64,000 bases of DNA from Cryptosporangium minutisporangium (GTDB taxonomy: Bacteria; Actinomycetota; Actinomycetes; Mycobacteriales; Cryptosporangiaceae), in NCBI RefSeq assembly GCF_039536245.1, contig NZ_BAAAYN010000006.1, positions 62,001 through 126,000 of the forward strand, written 5' to 3'. This document shows positions 41,002-50,130 of this stretch, one piece after another. A model generated the notes under the pieces. It was not told where the DNA came from and ran no database searches. It worked only from the letters and a program-made list of their open reading frames with translations. The translations under genes were made by a program, and so were the position numbers. Position 1 is the stretch's first letter; each line of letters begins with the position of its first letter.

Positions 41002-42809
41002 GCCGGGGTGGCGTGGCCGTCCTCGTTCCGGACCGGGGTCAGGCGGACCACCTGCAGCCCGACCGAGGCGAGCAACGCCGGAATGGTCCGGACGGCGTTG
41101 CGGTCGGCCTCGCGGCTCTCTTCGGTGAGGTTCCGCCAGTCGACGAGATCGGGATGCTGCTTGTGATCCGGATCGCGTCGCGGCCCCCACGTCCACCCGT
41201 CGTCGAGGAGCCGTTTCATCCATCGGGTGTGCTCGCGCTGGGCGAGCTGGGTGATCTCCACATCGGTGAACGCGAACGGCTCGGCGTCGCCCGTGGTGGG
41301 CGTCATCACGCAGCCGATCGCCCGTAGCTTGACGCCGATGTCCTCGGCCTGGGCTCGGTTGCTCTCCTTCAGCTCGTCGGACAGCTCGTCCCAGGACCGT
41401 ATCGACGCGTTGGTCTGCGGTGTGTCGCCCTGCCGCTGACGAAGAGCGACGTACTGCGCGTGGATCTCCCGCGCCAGACGCTCGTTCGTCCCTAACCGGA
41501 GTTCGCCGATGTCGTACACCTCCTCGGTGACGTTGATCGTCGTCAATCCGGCGGGGCCCAGTATGGCAGCGGTCTGATCGGGGGCGGCCGTAGCCGTGCT
41601 GCCGAACCCGCTCCACCGCGTCACCGCGACCACGACGCGCGGCGCCGGCTGGAGCGGGGCACGGAATTCGTGGAGCAGACGGAAGCCGGCCTTGAGAGCG
41701 TCCGTATCGCGATCGACGCAGACGTAGACGTGCGGCGGCGGGGCACCGACCGCGGGTAAGGCGTTGACGCGGGCGGCGATGCCGCCCTCCACCGTGTCGA
41801 CGGCGAGGCGGATGGCCGAGCGGTCGTGTGTGGGCAGCGTCGTTTTCTCGTCCTCGTCGGGCACCAGGACGAGCACGTCCAGCGGGGGTAGGTCGTCGCT
41901 GGCTCCGCCGGGCCTGGTCGCGGTCCACCAGCGGGCGATCTCCGACAGCAGCGCCTCGGCCAGTTCCGTGCGGCCGACGACCACGATCTCCGGAGGGCCC
42001 GCCGTCGCCGCAGGCGGGTGCTGCGCGACGATTCGCCGGGCCGCCCGGTCGTGCCGGTTGAACAGCTCCAGCCGCGCCCCGGCGCTCCCGGCGGCGCTGA
42101 GCTCCTGCGCGATCAGTGCGCTGAGCAGGGCCCAATCGTCGACGTGGACCTGGCAGCGCAGCGCAGCGCCGTGGCGCGGCGTGGTCTGCATCAACCTCAG
42201 CACGCTGACCGCAACCTGCGCGTTCGTCGCCGTGTCACCACCGACCGCGAACACCTCGCGCGCCCGGGGCACCCCGGCCCGGCGCAGCACCGGCACGTCG
42301 CGGGGATCGCCGGTCACCCGGTACACGTTGCGGGCGGGCAGTAGCGCCGACGGTGCTTCGCTCTGCACGATCACGACCCGCCGCCGCTCGCGGAGCACCT
42401 GGCGGACCAGCTCGGAGACGGCCGGACCGTCGCCGACGACCACCGTGTGGTCCTTCGCCCGGCGGGCACGGACCTGCTCGACTTGCCGTGCCAGGACGGC
42501 TTGGGCGGTCAGGACGATCGCGTACGCCGCCGTCGCCGGCGCCAGGAACCGGGCCACCTGCAACGTCCACGGCAGCGAACTGCCGGAGCCGACGGGATCG
42601 GAGTCCAGGACGAACAGCTGGAGGTCGTAGTAGATGATGTCGGCGACACCGGAACCGAAGTGGACGCCGGCCGCCCGGTTCAGCGCGTCGACGTGATCGC
42701 GCAGCCCGAGGTAGCCGAGCACCAGCGCCGCACCGGCCGCAATCACGACCAGAGCGAGCCCTCGCGCCGAGACCACACCGGACCTCGACGAACCTTCTTC
42801 CGACGCCAT
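40998..42809 (-). CDS. Membrane TrkA-N / RyR-domain protein
   Basis: A 603-residue protein. Two membrane helices (about 17-36 and 87-107) flank a loop that has no K+ selectivity filter. A Rossmann-type TrkA-N domain follows (HTVVVGDGPAVSELVRQVL near 120; a second IVVVGRTELAEALLSEI near 285). The C-terminal RyR domain (about 510-585) has the repeat signature HTRWMKRLLDDGWTWGPRRD, a KQHPDLVDW segment and DRNAVRTIPALL. Such proteins may couple nucleotide or NAD-derived ligand sensing to the membrane. I used ATG 42809 (GGGGGGCGG upstream); ATG 42926 would collide with the divergent gene start. It lies beside a TIR-domain operon. Confidence 0.82.
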   Translation of the reverse strand: MASEEGSSRSGVVSARGLALVVIAAGAALVLGYLGLRDHVDALNRAAGVHFGSGVADIIYYDLQLFVLDSDPVGSGSSLPWTLQVARFLAPATAAYAIVLTAQAVLARQVEQVRARRAKDHTVVVGDGPAVSELVRQVLRERRRVVIVQSEAPSALLPARNVYRVTGDPRDVPVLRRAGVPRAREVFAVGGDTATNAQVAVSVLRLMQTTPRHGAALRCQVHVDDWALLSALIAQELSAAGSAGARLELFNRHDRAARRIVAQHPPAATAGPPEIVVVGRTELAEALLSEIARWWTATRPGGASDDLPPLDVLVLVPDEDEKTTLPTHDRSAIRLAVDTVEGGIAARVNALPAVGAPPPHVYVCVDRDTDALKAGFRLLHEFRAPLQPAPRVVVAVTRWSGFGSTATAAPDQTAAILGPAGLTTINVTEEVYDIGELRLGTNERLAREIHAQYVALRQRQGDTPQTNASIRSWDELSDELKESNRAQAEDIGVKLRAIGCVMTPTTGDAEPFAFTDVEITQLAQREHTRWMKRLLDDGWTWGPRRDPDHKQHPDLVDWRNLTEESREADRNAVRTIPALLASVGLQVVRLTPVRNEDGHATPA

Positions 42810-42924
42810 GACCGCCCCCCGGTCCGTGGTGCCGACCGAGCGGGCTGCCCGGCCGTCGTCCATCGTCGCATCCGGACGCGCGCCTGCGACCCGAGTTGGA
42901 GACGCTCCACTACTGTCGTCGCTC

Positions 42925-44043
42925 ATGGCTGCGCCGCGGATCGTCGTCGTCGGCGGTACCGGCTTCTACGGTCGGTATCTGATCGCCGACGTGCTGGCCC
43001 ACTCCGACGCGGAGGTGCGGGTGGTCGCGCGCGGCCCGGCCCAGCCGCCGTTCCCGGACCCCCGGGTCGAGGTCGTCGCGGCCGATCACACCGACGTCGC
43101 GGCGCTGGCCCGGCTAGTGGCGGGCGCCGCCGCGGTGGTGCACTGCGCCGGCCCCTACCAGGCGATGCCGGGGCGCGGCCTGCCGCTCGGGCCGGCTCTC
43201 GCGGCGATCAACGCCGGCGTGCCCTACGTCGATCTCGCCGAGGACGGGCCGTTCCGGCGGGCGGTGCTCGACGTGGCGACCGGTGCCACCGCTCCGGTCC
43301 TCACCGGCGCTTCGGTGGTGCCGGGGCTGCAGGTCATCGCCGTGGCCGAGCTGGCAGCCGGCCTCGACCGGGTGGACGAGATCCGCTGCGCGGCCGCGCC
43401 GGACACCCGACGGCACCGCGGTCCGGCGATGTTCCGGGCGATGCTGCACGGCCTCGGTGCACCCTTCGACGCACCGCGCGGCGGCCGACCGACGAGGGTG
43501 TACGGCTGGTCGGAGCCGGAGTGGGTGCGCTTTCCGCCGCCGGTCGGGCGTCGCCTGGTGTACCAGGTCTACGAGATGGCCGACCTCGCGGTGCTGGCTG
43601 AGCTGTACGGCGCCGGCACGATCAGCTTCAAGGCGGGCACCGAGCATGCCGGGCTCAACCGGCTACTCGGGTGGGCCGCCGCGGCGCGGGCGCGCACCGG
43701 CAAGCCACGCCGCGCCGAGCGGTTCACACCGGTGGTGCGGGGCCTCTCCTGGCTGGCCGGACGGGTCGGGAACGAGGCGGGCGGCTTCCTCGTCGAGGTA
43801 CGCGGAGCGCGGGCGGAGCGACCGGTGCGGTGCGCGCTGGGGATGACCGCCGCCGTCGGCGGCGGTCGCATGCCGTCGCTGCTCGCCGGTATCGCGGTCA
43901 CGGAACTGCTCGCCGGGCGGCTCACGGCGCCGGGTCCGGTAGCGCTCGACGCCTGGCTGTCGCCGGAGCGCGCCTGGGCGGAGCTGGCCGCGCGAGGTGT
44001 CGCCCTCTGGCGCGACGACGGATCCGGCTGGCAGCCGCTGTGA
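42925..44043 (+). CDS. Saccharopine dehydrogenase-like NAD(P)-binding reductase
   Basis: A 372-residue protein. The N-terminal Rossmann motif IVVVGGTGFYGRYLIADVL, the GAAAVVHCAGPYQAMPG loop and VPYVDLAEDGPF identify the saccharopine dehydrogenase-like/trans-acting enoyl reductase superfamily. The C-terminal half is unlike true saccharopine dehydrogenase. ATG 42925 has no ribosome site, so translation may be leaderless; an in-frame ATG at 42808 exists but lies inside the neighbour's N-terminus. It is the first of four co-directional genes ending in TIR, NUDIX and lectin products. Confidence 0.82.
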   Translation: MAAPRIVVVGGTGFYGRYLIADVLAHSDAEVRVVARGPAQPPFPDPRVEVVAADHTDVAALARLVAGAAAVVHCAGPYQAMPGRGLPLGPALAAINAGVPYVDLAEDGPFRRAVLDVATGATAPVLTGASVVPGLQVIAVAELAAGLDRVDEIRCAAAPDTRRHRGPAMFRAMLHGLGAPFDAPRGGRPTRVYGWSEPEWVRFPPPVGRRLVYQVYEMADLAVLAELYGAGTISFKAGTEHAGLNRLLGWAAAARARTGKPRRAERFTPVVRGLSWLAGRVGNEAGGFLVEVRGARAERPVRCALGMTAAVGGGRMPSLLAGIAVTELLAGRLTAPGPVALDAWLSPERAWAELAARGVALWRDDGSGWQPL

Positions 44044-44162
44044 CGCCGGAGCCCGAGCCGCTGCCGGCGGCTGGTGCGGGCGCCGCAGGCCTTGAGGACG
44101 GCGCCCGAGTGCCGATAGACAACACCGGCGAGGAGTCGCCAGGGGGACAGGGGCGGGGACCA

Positions 44163-45311
44163 ATGGGCCAGTTCGTCTTTCTCAGTTACAGCCGTGCGGA
44201 TCGTGCGTATGTCCAGCGGCTCGCCGCCTACCTCGCCCAGGCCGGAATTCCGGTCTGGTGGGACCGCGACCTGGCCGTGGGCGACCGCTTTCCCGCGGAG
44301 ATCCAGGACCGCATCGACGAGTGCGCCGCCTTCGTCGTGGTGCTCTCCCCGTCCGCGGTCGGTTCCCACTGGGTCCTCGACGAACTCGAGTACGCCGTGC
44401 ATCAGAACAGGCCGGTCCTTCCATTACAGCTGGCGCCATGCCGGCTGCCGCTGCGCGCGGTCAGCCTCCAGGTTCTGGAGATCCGGGGCGGCGCCATGCC
44501 CGGCGACGGGTTCGTGGCACGGCTGCGCTCTGCGTCGGGGCTTCCCCCACCGAGCCGTCCCGAGGCGGTCCGGAGCGACGACGCGCCGACGGTCGTCTCG
44601 AGTGGGCAAAAGCCGGACGCTTCCGCGGTGCTGCGGTTCCTGGAAGGGCTGGAGCAGCGCCAGAGCGGCTATCGCGCGGCGGACGTCGTGGCTGGAATGG
44701 GCGCGCTGCTGGAGCGGATCAGTGACCCGGACGCGTGCATCGGCCTGATTCCCCCCTATTTCCGCGCTGTCCGGTGGCCAGGGCAGGGCTATCCGCGCGC
44801 GGAGGTCGATGCGTTCGTGCTCGGGCACCGCCCCGCTCCGGCAGATTTTGATCACGCCCTGCGGCTTTACCTCGCCGATCAACGTTTGCTCCTCCCGGAC
44901 GACGTCGGGGCGTTCCCGCGCTGGGCTCGCAAGGGCCAGGAGGCGACCCTGACGTACAGCAGTCATCCGCGCGCCCTGCTCCGGATCCCGAACGGTTGGC
45001 TGGCTGTCACCGACTCCGACCTCCGCTTCCGGATCGGTGGATCCTCCGTCACCGTGCCGTTCGCCGATCTCGACCATCTGCGGTTGGATGTCGAGTGCCG
45101 CGAGGAGGGCTGGGCCTACGACGGAGCCGCTGCCGGGAGCACAACCATGGGGCGGCTCTTGGTCTCGTATCGCGGCCGCGACGTCTGGACCGGGGATTTC
45201 AACTATCACGCCAGCGACATCCAGAACCTCGTGATGTCCCGGGTCAGCTACCTGGGGCGACTGTGGCGCGCCTTCGCGACCCGGAACGCCAACACCGCAC
45301 CCACAGCCTGA
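44163..45311 (+). CDS. TIR-domain protein with unusual C-terminus
   Basis: A 382-residue protein. The N-terminal TIR domain (about 1-135) has FVFLSYSRADRAYVQRLAAY, VWWDRDLAVGDRF and SPSAVGSHWVLDELEYAV. The Glu at W+4 in this last motif is where the catalytic Glu of TIR NADases lies, so NAD cleavage is plausible. Residues about 190-265 include IPPYFRAVRW and GYPRAEVDAF, which resembles a DivIVA-type motif. The last 120 residues are beta-rich (WLAVTDSDLRFRIGGSSVTV), perhaps PH-like. Start ATG 44163 follows GGGGCGGGG; upstream GTG 44040, overlapping the previous stop, is an alternative adding 41 residues. A NUDIX gene follows after 24 bp. Confidence 0.85.
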   Translation: MGQFVFLSYSRADRAYVQRLAAYLAQAGIPVWWDRDLAVGDRFPAEIQDRIDECAAFVVVLSPSAVGSHWVLDELEYAVHQNRPVLPLQLAPCRLPLRAVSLQVLEIRGGAMPGDGFVARLRSASGLPPPSRPEAVRSDDAPTVVSSGQKPDASAVLRFLEGLEQRQSGYRAADVVAGMGALLERISDPDACIGLIPPYFRAVRWPGQGYPRAEVDAFVLGHRPAPADFDHALRLYLADQRLLLPDDVGAFPRWARKGQEATLTYSSHPRALLRIPNGWLAVTDSDLRFRIGGSSVTVPFADLDHLRLDVECREEGWAYDGAAAGSTTMGRLLVSYRGRDVWTGDFNYHASDIQNLVMSRVSYLGRLWRAFATRNANTAPTA

Positions 45312-45335
45312 CCGACCGGTGGAAGGTGGCACCAG

Positions 45336-45761
45336 ATGCAGCAACCGGAGCGCCCACGGGGGCGCGTGTCGGTGAAGGGTGTGGTGTTCCAGCGAGGACG
45401 GGTCCTGCTGCTGCGCAACGAGCGGCAGGAGTGGGAGCTGCCCGGAGGCGGCTTGGAGCTGGGTGAGACACCGGAAGAGTGCGTCGTGAGGGAGATCCGC
45501 GAAGAGACCGGCTGGTCGGTGCGGTGCGGGCGGCTCCTCGACACCTGGATCTACCACGTGTCCCCGTCAGACGGTGAGGTTCTGATCGTCACCTACGCCT
45601 GTGGGTTGCTCGACCCGGAAGCCGTGCCCGTCCTCTCCGACGAACACGCCGAAGTCGGGCTCTTCGGCCCGGACGAGATCGACGATCTGCCGCTGCCCGA
45701 TGGCTACCGGGCGTCGATCCGGGCGGCAACCGCCGGCTCCTCTGTGGACGTCGGCAACTAG
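45336..45761 (+). CDS. NUDIX hydrolase
   Basis: A 141-residue NUDIX protein. The full NUDIX box GX5EX7REUXEEXGU is present (GGLELGETPEE then REIREETG). It hydrolyses a nucleoside diphosphate linked to a side group; candidates include ADP-ribose and related NAD products. It begins 24 bp after the TIR stop, with AGGTGG upstream of ATG 45336, so the pair is probably one operon: a TIR that may cleave NAD and a NUDIX that could clear the product. Confidence 0.92.
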   Translation: MQQPERPRGRVSVKGVVFQRGRVLLLRNERQEWELPGGGLELGETPEECVVREIREETGWSVRCGRLLDTWIYHVSPSDGEVLIVTYACGLLDPEAVPVLSDEHAEVGLFGPDEIDDLPLPDGYRASIRAATAGSSVDVGN

Positions 45762-45797
45762 GGTGTGCCGGACCGGACCGTCACGGGGGCGTCCGGT

Positions 45798-46214
45798 GTG
45801 AAGAGAGGAACGCGCACGTTCCGACGTGCCACCACGGCGCTGTTACTGACCACCCTCGCGGTCGTCTCCACGCTGGTCGCGGCCAGCCCGGCCCATGCTT
45901 TCCCGCGCGGGGCGTGCGACAGCACGCTCGCCCCCGAGGGGCGGCCGGGGAGGTACTTCGACGGACCCAGCCCTCTCAACCGCAGCGTCTGGACGCACAA
46001 CATGAACGCCACCCAGATGCTGTGGCAGCAGGACGGCAACCTCGTCCTCTACACCGCCGGGTACGCGCGGGCGGTCTGGTCGAGCCGCACGCACAACAAG
46101 TGCACCGGCAGCAGGTTCCCGTACTTGACGACGCAGAGCGACAACAACCTGGTCATCTACTGCGGCGCCGAAGGAACGAACGCGCTCTGGGCCAGCAACA
46201 CCGCGGGAATCTAG
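45798..46214 (+). CDS. Secreted bulb-type mannose-binding lectin domain protein
   Basis: A 138-residue exported protein. The Sec signal (KRGTRTFRRATTALLLTTLA, cleavage near AHA-FP) precedes a B-lectin domain with two QxDxNxVxY sites: QQDGNLVLY and QSDNNLVIY. These bind mannose-type sugars outside the cell. GTG 45798 gives a normal signal; GTG 45765 would add eleven residues. It follows the NUDIX gene on the same strand. Confidence 0.85.
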   Translation: MKRGTRTFRRATTALLLTTLAVVSTLVAASPAHAFPRGACDSTLAPEGRPGRYFDGPSPLNRSVWTHNMNATQMLWQQDGNLVLYTAGYARAVWSSRTHNKCTGSRFPYLTTQSDNNLVIYCGAEGTNALWASNTAGI

Positions 46215-46255
46215 GCGCTACTTCGCCGGCCGGCCCGGGCGCGCGAGCGAGGGGG

Positions 46256-46924
46256 TCAGGGAGACGGGCTCAGCGGGGCGCGGCGCGTGCTGGGGGAGTA
46301 CCGGTCCAGTATCGCGCGAACCTCGGCGGCGTCGGTGTTGGCGCCGAACAGCTCGGTGCCGGGCTGCATCCGGACGCCGTCGGCGAGCGGCCCGGCGACG
46401 ACCGGATCGAAGCCCAGCGCGTCGACGAGGGCCCCGACCGTGGTGAGGGCATCCGGATCGTCGCCGGCGACGGCGATGGCCTTCCGCTCGGGTGAGCCGA
46501 CCGGCCGCGCGCCGTCCTCGAGATCGTGGTAGCCCATGTGGTTGAAGGCCTTGACGACCCGCGACCGCGGGAGGAAGGCCTGCACGATCTCGCTGGACGA
46601 GGTGCGCGGATCGGTGAGGTCGTCCCGGACCCCGTCCACCTCCCACCAGTAGTTCATCGCGTCGACGACGAGCTTGCCCGCCAGCGCCGACGCCGGCACC
46701 GTCCGGTACTTGCCGAGCGGCAGCGCCAGGACGACGACGTCGGCGCGTTCGGCGGCCTCGGCGGCGGTCACCGCGACCGCACCGGGCGCCAGGACGTCGA
46801 TGATCAGCGCGATCTTCGCCGGGTCACCGGAGCCGGCGATCAGGACGTCGTACCCGGCGGCGACCGCCAGCCTGGCCAGCACGGTGCCGACCTTGCCCGC
46901 CCCGAGGATGCCGACGACGCTCAT
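46256..46924 (-). CDS. NADPH-dependent F420 reductase-like protein
   Basis: A 222-residue Rossmann protein of the F420_oxidored (NpdG/Fno-like) group: [20 protein letters not shown], an acidic-free NADP-friendly GSGDPAK loop, [20 protein letters not shown] and MNYWWEVDG. It could transfer hydride between NADP and F420. ATG 46924 overlaps the LLM stop (ATGA), so the two are co-translated. The pairing of an F420/NADP-type reductase with an LLM flavin/F420 enzyme suggests one redox module. Confidence 0.87.
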   Translation of the reverse strand: MSVVGILGAGKVGTVLARLAVAAGYDVLIAGSGDPAKIALIIDVLAPGAVAVTAAEAAERADVVVLALPLGKYRTVPASALAGKLVVDAMNYWWEVDGVRDDLTDPRTSSSEIVQAFLPRSRVVKAFNHMGYHDLEDGARPVGSPERKAIAVAGDDPDALTTVGALVDALGFDPVVAGPLADGVRMQPGTELFGANTDAAEVRAILDRYSPSTRRAPLSPSP

Positions 46925-47952
46925 CGCGTCACCATCTCGCGGACCATCGGCGCGACCTTCGCGCCGAACAGCTCGACCGCACGCAGCCGGGCGCTGACCG
47001 GCTGGGCGCCAGCGGTGTAGATCAGGTCGAAGCGGCCCACGCCGAGACCGGTGATCGCGGCGGCGATCCGGCGAGCGACGGTCTCGGGCGCGCCGACGTA
47101 CATCGAACCGTGCTCGACCTCGGCGTCGAACTCTTCCCGGCGGAGCGGCGGCCACCCGCGGAGGGCCCCGATCCGGTCCCGGATCACCTTGTAGCTCGGG
47201 TAGAACATCTCCTTGGCCTCTTCGTCGGTGTCGGCGACGAAGCCGGGCGAGTGCATCCCGACCGGGTGCGCGACCGTGCCGAGTTGGTCGGCGGCCCGGC
47301 GGTAGAGATCGATGTAGGGCCGGAACCGCGTCGGGGCTCCACCGATGATCGCCAGCATGAGCGGCAGCCCGTGCCGCGCTGTACGCACGACCGACTGGGG
47401 CGAGCCGCCCACGCCGACCCAGGCGTCCAGGCGGCCGGACTCGGTCTTCGGGAAGACGTCGGCGTCCTCGAGCGCGGCGCGGGTGGTGCCGCTCCACGTC
47501 ACCGGCTTCTCGTCGAGGAGCTTCACGAAGAGCTCCAGCTTCTCTTCGAAGAGGACGTCGTAGTCGCTCAGGTCGTAGCCGAACAGCGGGAAGGACTCGG
47601 TGAACGATCCGCGGCCGAGGATCGCCTGGGCGCGGCCGTTCGACAGCGCGTCGACCGTCGCGAAGCGCTGGAACACGCGGACCGGGTCGTCGGAGCTGAG
47701 GACCGTCACGCCGGAGGCGAGCTTGATGCGCGAGGTTCGGCTCGCGATGCCGGCCAGGACCGTCTCCGGGGTGGAGATCGAGTACTCCGGGCGGTGGTGT
47801 TCGCCGAGTGCGATCACGTCGACGCCGAGTTCGTCGGCGATCACGGCCTCGTCGACGACCTGCCGGATCGCGGCGGCGTGGGGAACCGGGACGCCCGTGT
47901 CGTCGACGGGGACGTCGCCGAAGGTGTCGAGACCGAGCACGAGATCTGTCAT
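46921..47952 (-). CDS. LLM-class flavin/F420-dependent oxidoreductase
   Basis: A 343-residue luciferase-like barrel: [40 protein letters not shown], then [20 protein letters not shown]. This group (TIGR03858-like) is close to flavin-dependent members with a EHHRP signature. GGAGG lies six bases before ATG 47952. It is controlled from the divergent region that contains two MarR-type operators and leads the F420 reductase-like gene. Confidence 0.9.
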   Translation of the reverse strand: MTDLVLGLDTFGDVPVDDTGVPVPHAAAIRQVVDEAVIADELGVDVIALGEHHRPEYSISTPETVLAGIASRTSRIKLASGVTVLSSDDPVRVFQRFATVDALSNGRAQAILGRGSFTESFPLFGYDLSDYDVLFEEKLELFVKLLDEKPVTWSGTTRAALEDADVFPKTESGRLDAWVGVGGSPQSVVRTARHGLPLMLAIIGGAPTRFRPYIDLYRRAADQLGTVAHPVGMHSPGFVADTDEEAKEMFYPSYKVIRDRIGALRGWPPLRREEFDAEVEHGSMYVGAPETVARRIAAAITGLGVGRFDLIYTAGAQPVSARLRAVELFGAKVAPMVREMVTR

Positions 47953-47971
47953 GGCGCTGTCCTCCGAGTGA

Positions 47972-48011
47972 TTGACACGTCAACTATGCATCAATATGAT
48001 TGACGTGTCAA
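47972..48011. promoter_or_regulatory. Paired MarR-type operators
   Basis: Two 12-bp palindromes, TTGACACGTCAA (47972-47983) and TTGACGTGTCAA (48000-48011), centres 28 bp apart. They are also inverted copies of each other, so ATTGACACGTCAA and its mirror form a large inverted repeat. They lie between the LLM and MarR starts and suit binding of two repressor dimers. Confidence 0.8.
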
Positions 48012-48025
48012 TCAAAGGAGTGGTC

Positions 48026-48505
48026 ATGGCCGGGTCACGCAAGCTGCCGACGCGCGATGAGCTCCGGACCTGGCGGGAGTTCGTCGAGACGACCGAGGCG
48101 CTGCGCACGGTGCTCGCCGCCCGGCTCTCCAGCGACACCGGACTCTCGCCAGGCGACTACGTCGTACTGCTCGCGCTCAGCGAAGCCGAGGGCGCCAGGC
48201 TCCGCTCGTCCGAACTCGCCGCCGCCGTCGGCTGGGAGCGCAGCCGTCTCTCCCACCACCTCGGCCGGATGGAACGTCGCGGGCTGATTCGCCGCGAGGA
48301 CTGCCCTACCGACAGCCGCGGCGCGGAGATCGTGCTGGACGCCGCCGGAGCAGCCGCGTTCCGGGCCGCCACCGTTCCGCACCTGGGCGCAGTCCGCGAA
48401 CTGTTCGTCGACGCACTCACCCCGGAGCAACTCGCCGCCGCCGGCGAGATCGCCGCGGCGCTCCGGAAGCACCTCGACCTGTCCCCGCCGGCCGATCGGA
48501 CGTAG
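48026..48505 (+). CDS. MarR-family regulator
   Basis: A 159-residue winged-helix regulator: SPGDYVVLLALSEAEGARLR, SSELAAAVGWERSRLSHHLG and MERRGLIRREDCPTDSRGAE form the MarR HTH and wing. AAAGGAG lies just before ATG 48026; an earlier in-frame ATG (47996) would place the start inside the operator and was rejected. It probably represses itself and the divergent LLM-F420 reductase operon through the paired palindromes. Confidence 0.93.
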   Translation: MAGSRKLPTRDELRTWREFVETTEALRTVLAARLSSDTGLSPGDYVVLLALSEAEGARLRSSELAAAVGWERSRLSHHLGRMERRGLIRREDCPTDSRGAEIVLDAAGAAAFRAATVPHLGAVRELFVDALTPEQLAAAGEIAAALRKHLDLSPPADRT

Positions 48506-48612
48506 GCCGGACGCGATTCGTCCGGCCGAGGCCGCCGGCCAGGTGCAGGGCGGGAGCAAGCCGGGTTTGTTCGGTTCCGGTTCCTTTTGTCGGCTTCCGA
48601 TCCACCGAGTGC

Positions 48613-50046
48613 ATGGGCATGAGCGCCCGAAGAGTCTCCGTGTTCCTCGTCCTCGCCTTTATCGGCGTGGCGATCAGCGTGGCTGCGTACAACACCACGG
48701 CGGGTGCCGTCGGCTACCTGGTCGGCTACGCCGTCGTCGCCGGACTGAGCTGGTGGGCCGCTCTCCGACCGAACCGGCAAGACCGGGGCCCGGGCGTCCT
48801 GATCGCGGTCGCCGTCTCGCTGTGGTTCACCGGCGACCTGATCGAGGTCGTGCAGTACTACTACTTCACGGTGCCCGACGTCGGCGTGGCTGACATCTGC
48901 TGGCTCGGTGGCTACCCACTCGTGGCGATCGCGCTGATCCAGATGGCACGTCGGCGCGCGCCCGGCCAGCTCCTCGGCGCGGTGCTCGACGGGCTCACCC
49001 TGTCGCTGGCCGCTGCCACGCTGAGCTGGCAATTCTTCATCGAACCGACGTTCGATCTGGGGTACGGCGTGCTCGCGTCGGTGGTGCCCGCGCTCTACCC
49101 GGTGGCCGACGTGGTGCTGCTCACCGGCATCCTCATCATCGTGCTCTCACCGGGCGGCCGAACCACCCCGACCCGGTACCTGCTCGCCGGCGTCACCGTC
49201 TTCCTGGCGGTGGACCTCGGTTACAACCTCCTGCCGTACGTCGTGCACGGCGACTGGGTGAGCCGGCTCGGCCCGTTCGTGCTCGCCGGCAACGCACTGC
49301 TCGTCGCGTCCGGACTGCACCCGGCGAGCGCCGAGCTGACCCGGCCGGGTACACAGCTGCGCACGCTGCACGCGGCGCGCGTGCTCTTCCTCGGCTGCGC
49401 GCTGATGACCGCACCCACCCTGACGATCCTGCGCTCGGGTCCGGACGGCACGGAGGTGGCGGCGCTGCTCGCCACCGGCGCCTGCGCCGCGTTCGTCCTC
49501 GTCCGGTTCACCGCGGCGGTGCGCGAGCAGGAGCGTGCGCAGGCCCAGCTGGCGTTCCAGGCCAGCCACGACCCGCTGACCGGGCTGGCGAACCGGTCGG
49601 TACTCGGCGACCGGCTCGGCGAGATCCGGTCCCTGGTCAACTCCCCGGTGGCGGTGCTCTACCTCGACCTCGACGGCTTCAAGCAGGTCAACGACCGGCT
49701 CGGGCACGAGGCCGGCGACGCAGTGCTCCGGGCGGTCGCCGCCCGTCTCTCGGCGGCGGTCCGGCAGTCCGACGTGGTGGCCCGGCTGGGTGGCGACGAG
49801 TTCGTCGTGCTGTGCCCCGGTGCGTCGCAGGACGAGGCGATCGGCCTGGCCGAGCGGATCCTCGCCGAGGTCGCCGCGCCCGTGCCCTACCGGGAGGAAC
49901 TGCTCCAGGTGGCCGCCAGCATCGGCATCGCGTCCCGGGCCGACTCGGCGGACGCGTCCCCGGCGACGTTGCTGCGCTCGGCCGACATGGCGATGTACGA
50001 CGCCAAGCGGGCCGGCCGCGGTCGGTGGGTACTGGCCGACGCCTGA
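48613..50046 (+). CDS. Membrane-bound GGDEF diguanylate cyclase
   Basis: A 477-residue protein with an N-terminal eight-to-ten-helix membrane sensor (about 8-300) and a C-terminal GGDEF domain (about 315-477). The active site is LGGDEFVVL near residue 393, preceded by an RQSD inhibitory I-site five residues upstream. It should synthesise c-di-GMP under product feedback in response to a membrane signal. No EAL domain is fused. It stands alone, with a weak ribosome site at ATG 48613 (ATG 48619 is equally possible). Confidence 0.93.
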   Translation: MGMSARRVSVFLVLAFIGVAISVAAYNTTAGAVGYLVGYAVVAGLSWWAALRPNRQDRGPGVLIAVAVSLWFTGDLIEVVQYYYFTVPDVGVADICWLGGYPLVAIALIQMARRRAPGQLLGAVLDGLTLSLAAATLSWQFFIEPTFDLGYGVLASVVPALYPVADVVLLTGILIIVLSPGGRTTPTRYLLAGVTVFLAVDLGYNLLPYVVHGDWVSRLGPFVLAGNALLVASGLHPASAELTRPGTQLRTLHAARVLFLGCALMTAPTLTILRSGPDGTEVAALLATGACAAFVLVRFTAAVREQERAQAQLAFQASHDPLTGLANRSVLGDRLGEIRSLVNSPVAVLYLDLDGFKQVNDRLGHEAGDAVLRAVAARLSAAVRQSDVVARLGGDEFVVLCPGASQDEAIGLAERILAEVAAPVPYREELLQVAASIGIASRADSADASPATLLRSADMAMYDAKRAGRGRWVLADA

Positions 50047-50130
50047 GGCCGTGCGGCGCGCTACGGAACGAGGAGTGTTCCCGCGCCTTCGAGGCGGCGC
50101 ACGACCGGCGCGGTCTCCGTGCGGGACACT

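Noticed and set aside
42808-42926. The longer starts of the RyR and saccharopine-like genes (both use ATGs inside each other's coding region)
   Set aside because: They cannot both hold; shorter starts leave a normal 115-bp divergent region and match the families' N-termini.
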